Assembly (NCBI GenBank): GCA_031082005.1
Contig: JAVHLR010000001.1
Location: 1,059,251 to 1,123,250 of the forward strand
DNA from: Patescibacteria group bacterium
Lineage (GTDB): Bacteria; Patescibacteriota; Patescibacteriia; 2-12-FULL-60-25
Direction: 5' to 3'
Length of the DNA stretch: 64,000 bases
Shown here: positions 49,522 to 59,684 of the stretch, in pieces
How positions within the stretch are numbered: position 1 is the first letter of the stretch
Layout of the letters: the number at the start of each line of letters is the position of its first letter
Program-made: the position numbers and the translations under genes
Notes under the pieces: generated by a model
Database searches by the model: none
What the model was told of the DNA's origin: nothing
The model's input: the letters and a program-made list of their open reading frames with translations, nothing else

Positions 49522-50667
49522 ATGGGTTTTGAAGTAAAAAGACAAGTGATTGAGGCGATTTCCCGCTCTAAACGGACCCTCATCATCACCCAAGAACCTT
49601 GGACGACAGACAGTCTGTCCGCAGCAGCCGCTTTAGGCCTATTTTTGACCAAACTCAACAAGCAAAACGAAACCGTAATCAAAGGCTTGAACACCGACAA
49701 TAAGCCGCATTTCTTGCCGGGACTGGAAAAAATCAAAGCAGCCATGGGTGCGGTACGAGCTTTCGAGATCTCATTAGATGTCTCACACAACCCGCTCGCA
49801 GAACTGCACTATGACGTGAAAGATGGCCAGCTCACTGTCACGTTGATTCCGCAGGCCGGAGAATGGTCGCCGCGCGACGTAAGTTTCCGCCATGGCGAAG
49901 ACCGCTTTGATCTGATCGTAGCGCTCGACTGCCCCGACATCCACTCGCTCGGTGACCTGTTCCGCGATCACGCCGATTTCGTCTATCGCTTGCCGATCGT
50001 CAATATCGACTGCAACCCTTCGAACGAACACTGGGGCCAAATCAACCTAATCGACCTGAACGCATCATCCAGTACGGAAATCCTTTTCGATCTCTTCAAG
50101 GAATGGAACAAGAACCTGCTTGACGAGGACATCGCCACGGCGCTTTTGAGCGGCATGATCTACCGCACCCAATCCTTCCGCTCGTCCAACGTCACTCCGC
50201 TGACTTTGAACAAGGCATCAGAACTTATGGCCATCGGAGCCCGTCGCGAAGAGATCGTGCATGGCATTTGGAGAACGCGAACGGTCCCCACCCTGAAACT
50301 CTGGGGCAAAGCTCTGTCGCGCATGGAACATGATCGCAACCTCGGTCTGGTCTGGAGCGTCTTGACCAACCAGGATGCCATCGAGTCAGGCACGGGACTC
50401 GACAACTTGAACGGCGTAGTCAAAGAACTCATCGCTTATGCTCCAGAAGCGAAAGTCATCGTCCTGATCTCCGAATCAGGCAAGGCCATGATCCACGCCA
50501 ACGGACTCCTTTCGGCCGCTGAACTAGCTCGGCCCTTCGGCGCCACCGGCACGCGCGAATATGCTGAACTCAACTTCTCTCCTGGCACAGATATCGTTGA
50601 ATCCAGCCGACAGATAATCGATAAATTGAAACAGACGATCACCTCACTCAAAAACTCCCGTGAATGA
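49522..50667 (+). CDS. DHH-family (NrnA-like) protein with degenerate metal motifs
   Basis: A 381-residue protein with the DHH/DHHA1 architecture. The fold markers remain (LDCPDIHSLGDLF, then SNEHWGQINLIDLNASSSTEILFDL, and a C-terminal region ending ATGTREYAELNFSPG like DHHA1). The metal ligands are mostly lost: the DHH motif itself reads DCN (about residue 163), and the N-terminal H--PDGDA motif reads QEPWTTDS. It therefore may be a non-catalytic or altered nuclease. ATG 49522 is chosen; TTGACC-17-TAAGCT lies about 25 bases upstream. Confidence 0.8.
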   Translation: MGFEVKRQVIEAISRSKRTLIITQEPWTTDSLSAAAALGLFLTKLNKQNETVIKGLNTDNKPHFLPGLEKIKAAMGAVRAFEISLDVSHNPLAELHYDVKDGQLTVTLIPQAGEWSPRDVSFRHGEDRFDLIVALDCPDIHSLGDLFRDHADFVYRLPIVNIDCNPSNEHWGQINLIDLNASSSTEILFDLFKEWNKNLLDEDIATALLSGMIYRTQSFRSSNVTPLTLNKASELMAIGARREEIVHGIWRTRTVPTLKLWGKALSRMEHDRNLGLVWSVLTNQDAIESGTGLDNLNGVVKELIAYAPEAKVIVLISESGKAMIHANGLLSAAELARPFGATGTREYAELNFSPGTDIVESSRQIIDKLKQTITSLKNSRE

Positions 50668-50670
50668 CCA

Positions 50671-50699
50671 AAAACTTCCCCAGACGGGGAAGTTTTTGA
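50671..50699 (+). terminator. Intrinsic terminator of the DHH gene
   Basis: AAAACTTCCCC/GGGGAAGTTTT with an AGAC loop and a T-run. Confidence 0.9.
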
Positions 50700-50719
50700 T
50701 TCATTGATTCGTCGAAATC

Positions 50720-51274
50720 CTATTTGCAGGAAGCGCGGCAGACCCTATCCGTAGTCAGACAGTCCTGTCTGGACGGGACGTCATCTCCTGCCGCATCGAA
50801 ACAGGCGAGGGTGGCATCGGAGCAGCTGACTAAGCACGACTCATCGACTACCGGTGCGGGTGCAGGGACATCTTCCTTGGCCATCAGCGTCTGCAAAGTT
50901 TCCTCCATGCGATCCAACCTTTGGTTCACGAGACGGAACTGACCATTCATATCAGTAATCGCCGGTTGGTTGTAATCGGCGCCGAGTGCCGTATATGCAA
51001 TGGCACCGGTCAGCACGACGGCCAAGCCGGCTACAATCGCAGCCGTCCAGACGTTTGATGCGCCCTTCGCAGCATGGACGATATGATGATCTCGGATATG
51101 GGTAGTCGGACCGACATACCGCACATTGCACGTGCCGCCGCCGCAACCAGAATGACCACACACGCTCGGTACATCTTCCATGGAGCCACCCGTCGGTCCG
51201 CAAGGGATTGGAGAACTCGTCTCCTTAGCTGCCTTTCTGACGGTGCGTTTTTGTTTTGATCTTTTGGCCTCCAT
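50720..51274 (-). CDS. Single-pass protein with cysteine-rich ends, unknown
   Basis: A 184-residue protein. The basic N-terminus (KRSKQKRTVRKAAK) is followed by a cysteine/glycine cluster (CGHSGCGGGTC), one transmembrane helix at about residues 76-98 (WTAAIVAGLAVVLTGAIAYTAL), a short coiled coil (NGQFRLVNQRLDRMEETLQTL) and a C-terminal domain with six cysteines (ESCLVSCSDATLACF, DCLTTDRVCRASC). The C-terminal part is probably outside and disulphide-bonded. No family recognised. Confidence 0.65.
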   Translation of the reverse strand: MEAKRSKQKRTVRKAAKETSSPIPCGPTGGSMEDVPSVCGHSGCGGGTCNVRYVGPTTHIRDHHIVHAAKGASNVWTAAIVAGLAVVLTGAIAYTALGADYNQPAITDMNGQFRLVNQRLDRMEETLQTLMAKEDVPAPAPVVDESCLVSCSDATLACFDAAGDDVPSRQDCLTTDRVCRASCK

Positions 51275-51372
51275 AAATGAGGATGATTAGGAAATAATTT
51301 AAGTCCGTTTGATTATATCACACGACAGCACAATTATCACACGCTGCCGTCTTGAGGCATTATGCGTTCCGT

Positions 51373-51401
51373 TTGACATCTTCCGTCTTTTCGGCTAAAT
51401 T
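51373..51401 (+). promoter_or_regulatory. tRNA-Val (GAC) promoter
   Basis: TTGACA, a 17-base spacer and TAAATT, 39 bases before the tRNA. Confidence 0.8.
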
Positions 51402-51440
51402 TGCACCGCATTTTACATCCTCAAAAAGGACGAAAAGAAC

Positions 51441-51517
51441 GGACGGCTAGCTCAGTTGGTTAGAGCGTCACATTGACATTGTGAAGGTCAGAGGTTCGAC
51501 TCCTCTGCCGTCCACCA
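51441..51517 (+). tRNA. tRNA-Val (GAC)
   Basis: A 77-base cloverleaf with encoded CCA. Acceptor stem GGACGGC/GCCGTCC, anticodon loop TTGACAT, T-arm AGAGGTTCGACTCCTCT. Closely similar in its D-arm to the tRNA-Val at 35277. Confidence 0.96.
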
Positions 51518-51520
51518 TAC

Positions 51521-51545
51521 AAAACAACCCCGACGGGGTTGTTTT
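51521..51545. terminator. Bidirectional terminator after tRNA-Val (GAC)
   Basis: AAAACAACCCC/GGGGTTGTTTT with a 3-base loop. It serves the tRNA and the convergent gene ending at 51547. Confidence 0.88.
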
Positions 51546-51546
51546 G

Positions 51547-52737
51547 TTACGCTTTATCTACGAAAATTTTCGCTATTTCTTGCCGCCAGGTTTCAGCCGG
51601 TACAGCCATCACGTCAGGCTCGACCATCCTTTCCGGGACTTCCGCGATCAACGCCAAAGCATTAATGAAACGCAAGGTATTCAGACCATTCATCGCCACG
51701 TATCTTTGTTGCAACGTCAAAGACCTCCCGGACTTTAATTTTGCCGTTATTCCCCTTAAGCTTTCCATGCTGACGCCCTTCATGGGCAAAGCATCGAACA
51801 GTTTGACTTGCCACCCCGCCTTCTCCTTCAGGAGAACCAAATTTTCAGCTCCAGCCAATTCCATCAGTTCACCTGTTTCTTGCGTATAAGCGATAAGTTT
51901 CTTGACGACTTGTTGTAATTCTTTCTTGAAGACCGGATCGCCTATCTTTGCCTGCCACAACGGAAGCAGCTCCGGATATTCCAACAATACCCACTTCTCC
52001 TGCGACGCTTGATCCAGCTCACTCAACGGACCGCCGAACAATACATCATGTGCCGCGTCATAAGTCTCGATATCCTCCCTACTCCATGACCTGCCAAACT
52101 TCACTTTGCTTTCCGGATAATATCCATTCAAAGAGTAGGTCTGTCCTTCAGGTTTTTTGATTTTACGTTGCACGCAGGTCCAAACCGGCAACTCTTTAGG
52201 TAAATCCATCCCTTGCACCAGACGCTCCGCTTTCAGAGCCATAATCAACGAATCCGTCACCGGCAATTTCTTGATCACAAAGCGCTGTGGCGGTACGGCG
52301 TTGAATCCGAAATAATCCCGCATCTGATTGAGCTTCGCTGTGCGCTGATCCATCTCCTCACGCATCAGATCCAATTTTCGCTCCATCGCATCCTCACCTT
52401 CATACCAGGCGGTCAGCAGCGGCAGGCTCTCGAAATAATTCACTTTATAGACGATACCCTGCAACCGCGGATCGTCGAACGAAAAAACCAGATGCTCCCC
52501 TCCTTTCGCCGCAAGATACGGCCAATGTTTCTGCCCCGCCAATACAGTGTCCACGGCAGCCGACATCGCAGGCTCAATCGGAGAAAAACCTCGCTTTGCC
52601 CGGTTGATGTTCGCTTTCGCTGTGACCACGAAATCTCTTTTCGCTTTTTCGAATCGACCTATCGCCATCCGATCCATGATATCCGACCGTCCGGAAAAAC
52701 AAAAACAGCCGCTTGCGCGGATGTCTTGTTTCGACAT
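51547..52737 (-). CDS. Unknown protein, possible kinase-like fold
   Basis: A 396-residue soluble protein. HLVFSFDDPRLQGIVYKVNYFE (about residue 85) resembles the beta strands around the catalytic lysine of kinase-like folds, and ENLVLLKEKAGWQVKLFDALP (about 320) resembles their catalytic-loop/metal region, but the usual HxD and DFG are not intact. This is a tentative reading. The start may be ATG 52737 or an ATG about 20 codons later. It lies directly downstream of the 16S gene on the same strand, where 23S would normally be. Confidence 0.6.
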   Translation of the reverse strand: MSKQDIRASGCFCFSGRSDIMDRMAIGRFEKAKRDFVVTAKANINRAKRGFSPIEPAMSAAVDTVLAGQKHWPYLAAKGGEHLVFSFDDPRLQGIVYKVNYFESLPLLTAWYEGEDAMERKLDLMREEMDQRTAKLNQMRDYFGFNAVPPQRFVIKKLPVTDSLIMALKAERLVQGMDLPKELPVWTCVQRKIKKPEGQTYSLNGYYPESKVKFGRSWSREDIETYDAAHDVLFGGPLSELDQASQEKWVLLEYPELLPLWQAKIGDPVFKKELQQVVKKLIAYTQETGELMELAGAENLVLLKEKAGWQVKLFDALPMKGVSMESLRGITAKLKSGRSLTLQQRYVAMNGLNTLRFINALALIAEVPERMVEPDVMAVPAETWRQEIAKIFVDKA

Positions 52738-52841
52738 TCAGAAAAGTGACTATGACCAAACCGGGGTGACTCTCCGATGAACATCGGAGTAATCGACCTG
52801 GGAATCTAATCCCGAATAAATTCGAGACAATTATTCTCCCT

Positions 52842-54350
<1,509 letters not shown>

Positions 54351-54567
54351 TCCACTCCAATCCTGGTAGGTTGGAGGGATCAATCATGTTTTCATCTACG
54401 AAGCCGAAGCTTCGTCTAATTACTTACGTAGAACCCGATATGGTCATTAGTCACTCTTCTGTTGTCGAAGATCATTTTACGTCCGGGAAGATATCGAAAC
54501 CACGCTTGTGGCGTGGGGTTATCTCCTTTTTGAAGCTCCCTCTTCAGGGACTGTAGGACGTGCGGGC

Positions 54568-54596
54568 AGATTACCCAATTCTGCGATACCTGTCAA
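54568..54596 (-). promoter_or_regulatory. rRNA promoter
   Basis: TTGACA, a 17-base spacer and TAATCT, the strongest promoter in the window by consensus. The leader of about 210 bases to the 16S contains hairpins such as ACGAAGC/GCTTCGT near 54400-54416 and CCACGC/GCGTGG near 54502-54518, likely used in processing. Nothing else is seen in 54351-54700. Confidence 0.85.
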
Positions 54597-54700
54597 GAGG
54601 CCAAAAATGAAGCAAGAACATCAAGCTTTTACCTGATTTTACGAGTAAAAAATAATTCCCGGACATAACATCATATCTTCCCGAAATCCCTCCCCATTGC

Positions 54701-54706
54701 TATGCT
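54701..54706 (+). promoter_or_regulatory. Extended -10 box, near-leaderless
   Basis: TTGC-TATGCT ends 8 bases before the ATG at 54715. Confidence 0.5.
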
Positions 54707-54714
54707 CCCGGCAT

Positions 54715-55533
54715 ATGAAAAAAGCCATACTCTTCGCCACATTGGCAGCTTCACTGTGTGTCACAGGCACAGCCTTAGCAGCCCCCACCCCCATCATTCC
54801 TTCAAAGACGGTGCCACAGGTCACGATTACTCCAGACCTTGCAGCTGACCCGATAATCAAACCCTATACCCCGCCTAAATACGTCATCGACCCAAGCTTA
54901 TTGCCTTCTTTGACGACATCATCCGACAGCGGAGTACAGACAATCGATCCTGATTTGCTAAAAAACCTTAAGCCGATTCCGTTGCCGTCCATCACTATCC
55001 CCCCGGAACTCATCAAGGGACCCCAGATATCGGATATCGAATTCGCGACCGACGGAACTTTACTTAAGATCAGCTGGACCACGGATAAGACTGCCACCAG
55101 CAAAGTCGAATATGGAACGACAGATTCCTACGGCAAGACACTCGAAGACAAGACCCTGACGACCGATCACCAGCTCATCATTCCGGTGACTCCAGGCGAT
55201 CTTCATCTCAAACTTTATTCAAGCAACGCCCTGAAACAGACGACTGCTTCCGAAGATATCGCCATCGCCATCCCAACAGTGGCAACCGAAGAAGCTAAAA
55301 CAGATGCAACCACAGACACGACAGAAGAAGAAAAGGCTACCGAACCAGAAGCTCCAGCCTTGACCCAACCAGTCAGCCCGCCTGCACCAGAAACCCAAAC
55401 ATCTACCCCGACGTCAAGCAGCATCACTCTCACCAACGCGCTCTTGGGAGGCGCTGTATTATTGCTTGTCGGCCTAATGGCTGGTTTTGCACTGCGCGGA
55501 AAAAAGAAAGCACACGACGATTCAGTCGCCTAA
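54715..55533 (+). CDS. Surface protein with FN3-like domain and C-terminal anchor
   Basis: A 272-residue exported protein. The signal peptide (AILFATLAASLCVTGTALAA) is followed by a proline-rich region, a fibronectin-III/purple-acid-phosphatase-N-like domain at about residues 95-185 (ISDIEFATDGTLLKISWTTD, SKVEYGTTDSYGKT), a Thr/Glu/Pro-rich stalk, and a C-terminal membrane helix with basic stop-transfer (LLLVGLMAGFALRGKKK). It is probably displayed on the cell surface. No partner gene is adjacent. Confidence 0.82.
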   Translation: MKKAILFATLAASLCVTGTALAAPTPIIPSKTVPQVTITPDLAADPIIKPYTPPKYVIDPSLLPSLTTSSDSGVQTIDPDLLKNLKPIPLPSITIPPELIKGPQISDIEFATDGTLLKISWTTDKTATSKVEYGTTDSYGKTLEDKTLTTDHQLIIPVTPGDLHLKLYSSNALKQTTASEDIAIAIPTVATEEAKTDATTDTTEEEKATEPEAPALTQPVSPPAPETQTSTPTSSSITLTNALLGGAVLLLVGLMAGFALRGKKKAHDDSVA

Positions 55534-55548
55534 ATCCACACATAAACA

Positions 55549-55580
55549 AAAAATGCCAGGTCTAATCCTGGTATTTTTTT
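55549..55580 (+). terminator. Intrinsic terminator of the surface-protein gene
   Basis: AAATGCCAGG/CCTGGTATTT with a 6-base loop and a T-run. Confidence 0.88.
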
Positions 55581-55641
55581 ATACTTAACAAAAAAATTTT
55601 CTTAAACCGCTACTTTCTAGAATTCTTTGTCAATCTAACGC

Positions 55642-55670
55642 TTGACAAAACACCATTTTTTTGGTATAAA
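55642..55670 (+). promoter_or_regulatory. Strong sigma-70 promoter
   Basis: TTGACA, a 17-base spacer and TATAAA. The leader to the ATG at 55781 is about 105 bases; no clear fold was noted. Confidence 0.88.
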
Positions 55671-55780
55671 AACTCGTTCCTTGATAAGGCGATATTTCGC
55701 CAGCATTGCCATTTTTGACAGCCCGATGGTTCGGTCTGTCGTCGTTCGACTACAGGGCTGCGGCCCAAAAGGAGTTTCTG

Positions 55781-56884
55781 ATGATCAAGTTCGATAGTTC
55801 CCAGCATCAGTGCGTCTTGGCCGCCGCCCAGGCGGTCAAGACAGCCCGCGAAGCGGGCAAGGTGACCAGCGACACGCTGGTTGCCGTCGGCGCGGCTGTC
55901 AGTCTCGGTATCGAGCCGCCTCACGCCTTCGCAGGCAAGCGCGCGCTCGTCATCGAGGGCGTGTGCGCCCCGGCGGGAAGCTGGCCTCACTACCTCGCCG
56001 CGCTCGTCCGAGCCGAAGAAAAATCGGTCGACTTCAAAGCGCTCGAGGAAATGGCCAAGACCGCGGCAAACCCGGCGAAGAAAGAGGCCGCGCGTCGCGC
56101 CGTCGGCTTCTACGCCCAGGTCTTCGGTGGCACCATCGCCGGTTTCATGAACGCGGCTCGCGCCATGGAGCGCATCCGCGATCGCGAGGTCGCCGAAGCC
56201 AAGTGTCGCGCCTCGCAGGCTGAAGAAGTCGCTCGTCGCGCCTCGCAGGTCGAGGCGAACAGGCAAGCCGAGGCAGCCCGCAAGGCGGCCGAAGCAGCCG
56301 AAGAGGAGCGCCGTGCCGCCGTTCGCCGCTCAACCCTCGAGGCCGCCGAATTCAACGCCCAGGCACCGCGCGTCATCGGCGCCAACGGCAAACCGACCGA
56401 CCGCCGCCCCGGGGATCACCCCCGCCTCTCCTCCGAACGCATCCGCGAGCTTCTCTCGAAGGAAACCACGAAGCGCGAGAAGGATGGCATGGAACCGGAG
56501 CAGGCGCGCCTCGCCGCAGCCCGTTTCGTCTTCCGCATCGTGTTCCTTGAGAGCACGGACGCCAATAACGACTACACCGATGACGAAATTGAGGTCTTCC
56601 GATCCGAAATCAAGTCAGCGGTGGTAGCAGTTCACGTCCGCGGCGGAGCCGACATCAGTGAGGCCGAGCGCGAAGCCGAAGCCTGGCTCAACCGAGCAAT
56701 CGCGTTCGAAAGACGCGCCCTAGCCGGCCAGCAAGCCGCCACCAGCAACTCACCTCAAGCAGCTCCCCGACGCGACAAGACACGCGGTCAGGGTCAACGG
56801 CAGAAGAAAGTCGGCAGCTTCGGCGAGCTACTCGTCGCCGCCGGCCACGTCGCCGACCCCAAGAAGGCGGCGAACGGCGACTGA
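55781..56884 (+). CDS. Ala/Arg/Glu-rich coiled-coil protein, unknown
   Basis: A 367-residue protein. An N-terminal helical domain (about 1-130, CVLAAAQAVKTAREAGKV) precedes a long coiled coil (about 135-195, with repeated EVARRASQVEANRQAEAARKA-type heptads). A C-terminal region carries FRIVFLESTDANNDYTDDE, HVRGGADISEAEREAE and a basic low-complexity tail. AGGAG lies 7 bases before the ATG. Codons are markedly GC-rich compared with the neighbouring genes, which may indicate foreign origin. It has its own promoter and terminator. No family recognised. Confidence 0.68.
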   Translation: MIKFDSSQHQCVLAAAQAVKTAREAGKVTSDTLVAVGAAVSLGIEPPHAFAGKRALVIEGVCAPAGSWPHYLAALVRAEEKSVDFKALEEMAKTAANPAKKEAARRAVGFYAQVFGGTIAGFMNAARAMERIRDREVAEAKCRASQAEEVARRASQVEANRQAEAARKAAEAAEEERRAAVRRSTLEAAEFNAQAPRVIGANGKPTDRRPGDHPRLSSERIRELLSKETTKREKDGMEPEQARLAAARFVFRIVFLESTDANNDYTDDEIEVFRSEIKSAVVAVHVRGGADISEAEREAEAWLNRAIAFERRALAGQQAATSNSPQAAPRRDKTRGQGQRQKKVGSFGELLVAAGHVADPKKAANGD

Positions 56885-56896
56885 CACCACTCAACA

Positions 56897-56946
56897 AGCG
56901 TCCAGATGCAAGACACGACTCGTGTCCTCTGCACCTGGCGCTTTTC
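56897..56946 (+). terminator. Intrinsic terminator of the coiled-coil gene
   Basis: A long interrupted stem AGCG-CCAG-TGCA with TGCA-CTGG-CGCT, capped by CAC/GTG pairing, then CTTTTC. Confidence 0.8.
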
Positions 56947-56949
56947 AAT

Positions 56950-57798
56950 TTACGAAAATAATTCTCGTGTCAATCTCGCCCAATCCTCTGGCGACAGATC
57001 TTCAGCGCGTGCTTTCTCATTTATCCCTAACTCGCATAAATACGATTCGACATCCACTCCTGCTTGAGCCAAATTCGATTTCAACAATTTGCGTGGATGG
57101 GCAAAACCTCTTTTCGCCGTTTCCATGATTTTTTCCGGGTTAATACCCCACTTCTTTTCACGCTCCGCCCACGGCATCGGCGTTACCTGTAAAATGACTG
57201 ATTCGACCTTCGGTGGAGGGAAAAAACATCCGGCAGATACACGTCTCACGATGCGAGAAGATTCCGCCGACAACGCGACCATCAAAGACAGAAGAGATGT
57301 CTTCTTTTTCTTATTTTTACTGTCCGCGACTTCCGTAGCCCTCTCCCCGACCTCACGCTGCACCAACACGACGAGATTCTCCGGCGGCTTCGGTGCCCAC
57401 AAAGCTTTACGCAAAGCGAACGAAGTAATCGAATATGGCAGATTGGATACGAACTTCCAATTCCCCTCGCCAATCAGCTCATGCCAGTGCACGTCCGCCG
57501 CATCACCCTGGACTATTCTGACAGAGGACTTCGGTCTTAGAACTTCGGACCCAGCGAGATATTCCGCAAACCTCCTGTCCCGCTCGATCGCTACGACTTC
57601 CGCGCCCTTATCCAAAAGCTCTCGCGTCAAAACACCTAAACCTGGACCAACTTCCAAAACTAAATCACCCGGTTTGATGGCAGCCGTCTCGACGATAATC
57701 TCTAACGTCTTCTGATCAATCAAAAAATTCTGCCCCAAACCCTTGTTCGGACGCGCGCCTAAACTCGCTAAAACCGCTTTTATCTCCGTTGGACTCAT
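56950..57798 (-). CDS. rsmA: 16S rRNA dimethyladenosine transferase
   Basis: Dimethylates two adjacent adenosines near the 16S 3' end. The 282 residues contain GLGQNFLID, motif I VLEVGPGLGVLTREL, the catalytic NLPYSIT (about residue 118) and the C-terminal helical domain with FFPPPKVES. A lysine-rich stretch (DSKNKKKK) in the middle is unusual. It overlaps the end of tsaC by 4 bases. Confidence 0.96.
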   Translation of the reverse strand: MSPTEIKAVLASLGARPNKGLGQNFLIDQKTLEIIVETAAIKPGDLVLEVGPGLGVLTRELLDKGAEVVAIERDRRFAEYLAGSEVLRPKSSVRIVQGDAADVHWHELIGEGNWKFVSNLPYSITSFALRKALWAPKPPENLVVLVQREVGERATEVADSKNKKKKTSLLSLMVALSAESSRIVRRVSAGCFFPPPKVESVILQVTPMPWAEREKKWGINPEKIMETAKRGFAHPRKLLKSNLAQAGVDVESYLCELGINEKARAEDLSPEDWARLTRELFS

Positions 57799-58415
57799 AT
57801 CCGAATCGCACCCTGCCTTACGATCTTCGCGTCATTACCCTCGAATTTCACGATAGTGGAAGGCTCCGACGGTTCGAGTTCCCCACCATCGACAATCAAA
57901 TCAGGTCTACCTTCAGACTCGCGATGCATGAATGAACCCATTACCTGCGCCGCCGAAAGGCAAGCCGGATCTCCACTTATATTCGCCGAGGTCGCGACTA
58001 TCGGAAAACCGAAAACGCAAGCCAGCTCGCTGGCGAACTGATTGGAAGAAACCCGTACCGCCGTCAAACCGTCCTTAAACACCGGCATGAACTTACGCAG
58101 CGACATATCAGCCGGTTCAAGCAGCAAAGTCAAAGGCCCAGGCCAATATTCTTCGGCCAGCTCTTTGGCTTTTGGCGTCAATTTAAATAACTTCTCGACT
58201 TGCTCCATCGAACAAGCGATGAGCGGTAATGCTTTCCCGTTGTCCCTTTCTTTAAGTCTATAGATCCTATCTAACGCCGCATGATTCCTCGGATCGCAAC
58301 CTAAACCATACGTCGTCTCCGTCGGATAGGCGATCACGCCGCCCGACTTCAAGACTTCAATCGCTTTTTCAAGTACCCGCTGATAATCAACGTTATTTAT
58401 TGAAACGACCTGCAT
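57795..58415 (-). CDS. tsaC: Threonylcarbamoyl-AMP synthase
   Basis: Sua5/YciO/YrdC-family enzyme making threonylcarbamoyl-AMP for t6A37 in tRNA. The 206 residues show GGVIAYPTETTYGLGCDP, KER--GKALPLI, PGPLTLLL, VRVSSN and FPIVATSANISGDP. The C-terminal Sua5 extension is absent. It sits 1 base after prfB and overlaps rsmA, an all-translation operon. Confidence 0.95.
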   Translation of the reverse strand: MQVVSINNVDYQRVLEKAIEVLKSGGVIAYPTETTYGLGCDPRNHAALDRIYRLKERDNGKALPLIACSMEQVEKLFKLTPKAKELAEEYWPGPLTLLLEPADMSLRKFMPVFKDGLTAVRVSSNQFASELACVFGFPIVATSANISGDPACLSAAQVMGSFMHRESEGRPDLIVDGGELEPSEPSTIVKFEGNDAKIVRQGAIRI

Positions 58416-58416
58416 T

Positions 58417-59547
58417 TTATTCCTTGTTCAATTCCTCCCTAAAATCACCCGGTTTGATACCTTGACGCAATTCAGCTTCGACGAAACCATCCAAATCCCC
58501 GTCCAAAACCGCATCCGTGTCTGCCGTCTCGAATCCCGTACGTAGATCTTTGACCATGTGATAAGGATGCAAGACATACGAACGGATCTGGCTCCCCCAC
58601 TCTGCACTATGGAATTCGCCGCGCAATTCCTTCTTCTCTTTCTGCAGTTCCTCCTCCTTAAGTTGCATCAACCGCGACTTCAAGATCTTCATCGCTGTTT
58701 CCTTGTTCTGCGTCTGCGAACGTTCGTTCTGGCACGACACGGTTATTTTCGTAGGCAGATGCACGATGCGCACCGCCGAATATGTCGTGTTCACCGACTG
58801 GCCACCTTTGCCGCCGGAAGTGAATGTATCGATACGCAGATCGTCCGGTTTGATGTCGACGCTCACGTCTTCGTTAATCTCCGGAATTACTTCAACTAAA
58901 GCGAAAGAAGTCTGTCGTAAGCTATCGGCATTGAACGGCGAAAGACGCACCAGACGGTGCACCCCTGCTTCACCCTTAAGATAACCGTAGGCGTAACGTC
59001 CTTCGACGAAAAAAGTGGCTGACTTTATGCCGGCTTCAGTCCCGCGGCTTTCATCCACCAAACGGACTTTCCATCCTTTGCGTTCGGCGTAACGGAAATA
59101 CATGCGCATCAGGATCTCCGCCCAGTCTTGCGCATCCGTTCCTCCGGCTCCGGCGTGTACCGAAAGCACGCAACTCGATTCATCATGCAGACCGCCCAAC
59201 AACATCTGGAATTCCTGCTTCTCATATCGCGTCTCAAGTTCGATGAGCTTCTTTTCGATTTCCGGTTCCAAAGAAATCTCTTTTTCCGTTTCCGCCAACG
59301 CCGCCATCTCGGCCAAATCCAACAGCTCTCCCCGCAAACGCGACCACTTGTCGAAATCCTTCCTCAAATCAGCCAGCTTCTGCGATTCCCGTTTGGCCCG
59401 TTCCGGCTCGCTCCAAAAATCCGGCGCGCTCGCCTCTGCCTCTAACGCCGCGACGGCTTCGCGCACCGCGTCCAAATCCAAAATCCTCCAAGCTTCATCC
59501 AGCTTGGTCCGCAATGTGGCTATGCGATCTGATAACTCTTGGATCAT
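58417..59547 (-). CDS. prfB: Peptide chain release factor 2
   Basis: Terminates at UAA and UGA. The 376 residues have the GGQ loop ([17 protein letters not shown]) and the RF2 stop-reading tripeptide SPF in VRLSPFNAD. The frame is continuous, so the programmed +1 frameshift that controls prfB in many bacteria is absent. The ATG at 59547 is the first. Its presence shows UGA is a stop codon in this organism. Confidence 0.96.
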   Translation of the reverse strand: MIQELSDRIATLRTKLDEAWRILDLDAVREAVAALEAEASAPDFWSEPERAKRESQKLADLRKDFDKWSRLRGELLDLAEMAALAETEKEISLEPEIEKKLIELETRYEKQEFQMLLGGLHDESSCVLSVHAGAGGTDAQDWAEILMRMYFRYAERKGWKVRLVDESRGTEAGIKSATFFVEGRYAYGYLKGEAGVHRLVRLSPFNADSLRQTSFALVEVIPEINEDVSVDIKPDDLRIDTFTSGGKGGQSVNTTYSAVRIVHLPTKITVSCQNERSQTQNKETAMKILKSRLMQLKEEELQKEKKELRGEFHSAEWGSQIRSYVLHPYHMVKDLRTGFETADTDAVLDGDLDGFVEAELRQGIKPGDFREELNKE

Positions 59548-59560
59548 TTCGGTTACAACA

Positions 59561-59585
59561 GCACCCCGATGTTACCTCGGGGTGC
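59561..59585 (-). terminator. Hairpin upstream of prfB
   Basis: GCACCCCGA/TCGGGGTGC with a 7-base loop, followed on the minus strand by TGTTGT. It may close the transcript from 60038. Confidence 0.55.
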
Positions 59586-59600
59586 CGCTTTATGGCAACG

Positions 59601-59678
59601 TCTCATGTCGTCCCAGGCATAGCCGCCTACCGGCAAGACAGGCCCGGGACTAGATACCGGCTCATAGGCCGGTATGAC
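59601..59678. repeat. REP-like palindrome cluster
   Basis: Two palindromes in tandem. GTCCCAGGC (59610-59618) pairs with GCCCGGGAC (59642-59650), and ATACCGGC (59654-59661) pairs with GCCGGTAT (59668-59675), with GTCAT-type ends. These are typical dispersed intergenic units and do not encode a protein. Confidence 0.75.
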
Positions 59679-59684
59679 AAAAAA

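Noticed and set aside
58417-59547. UGA recoding to glycine, as in some Patescibacteria.
   Set aside because: An intact prfB is present and many genes end in TGA at sensible positions, for example gapA and the gene ending at 63621.
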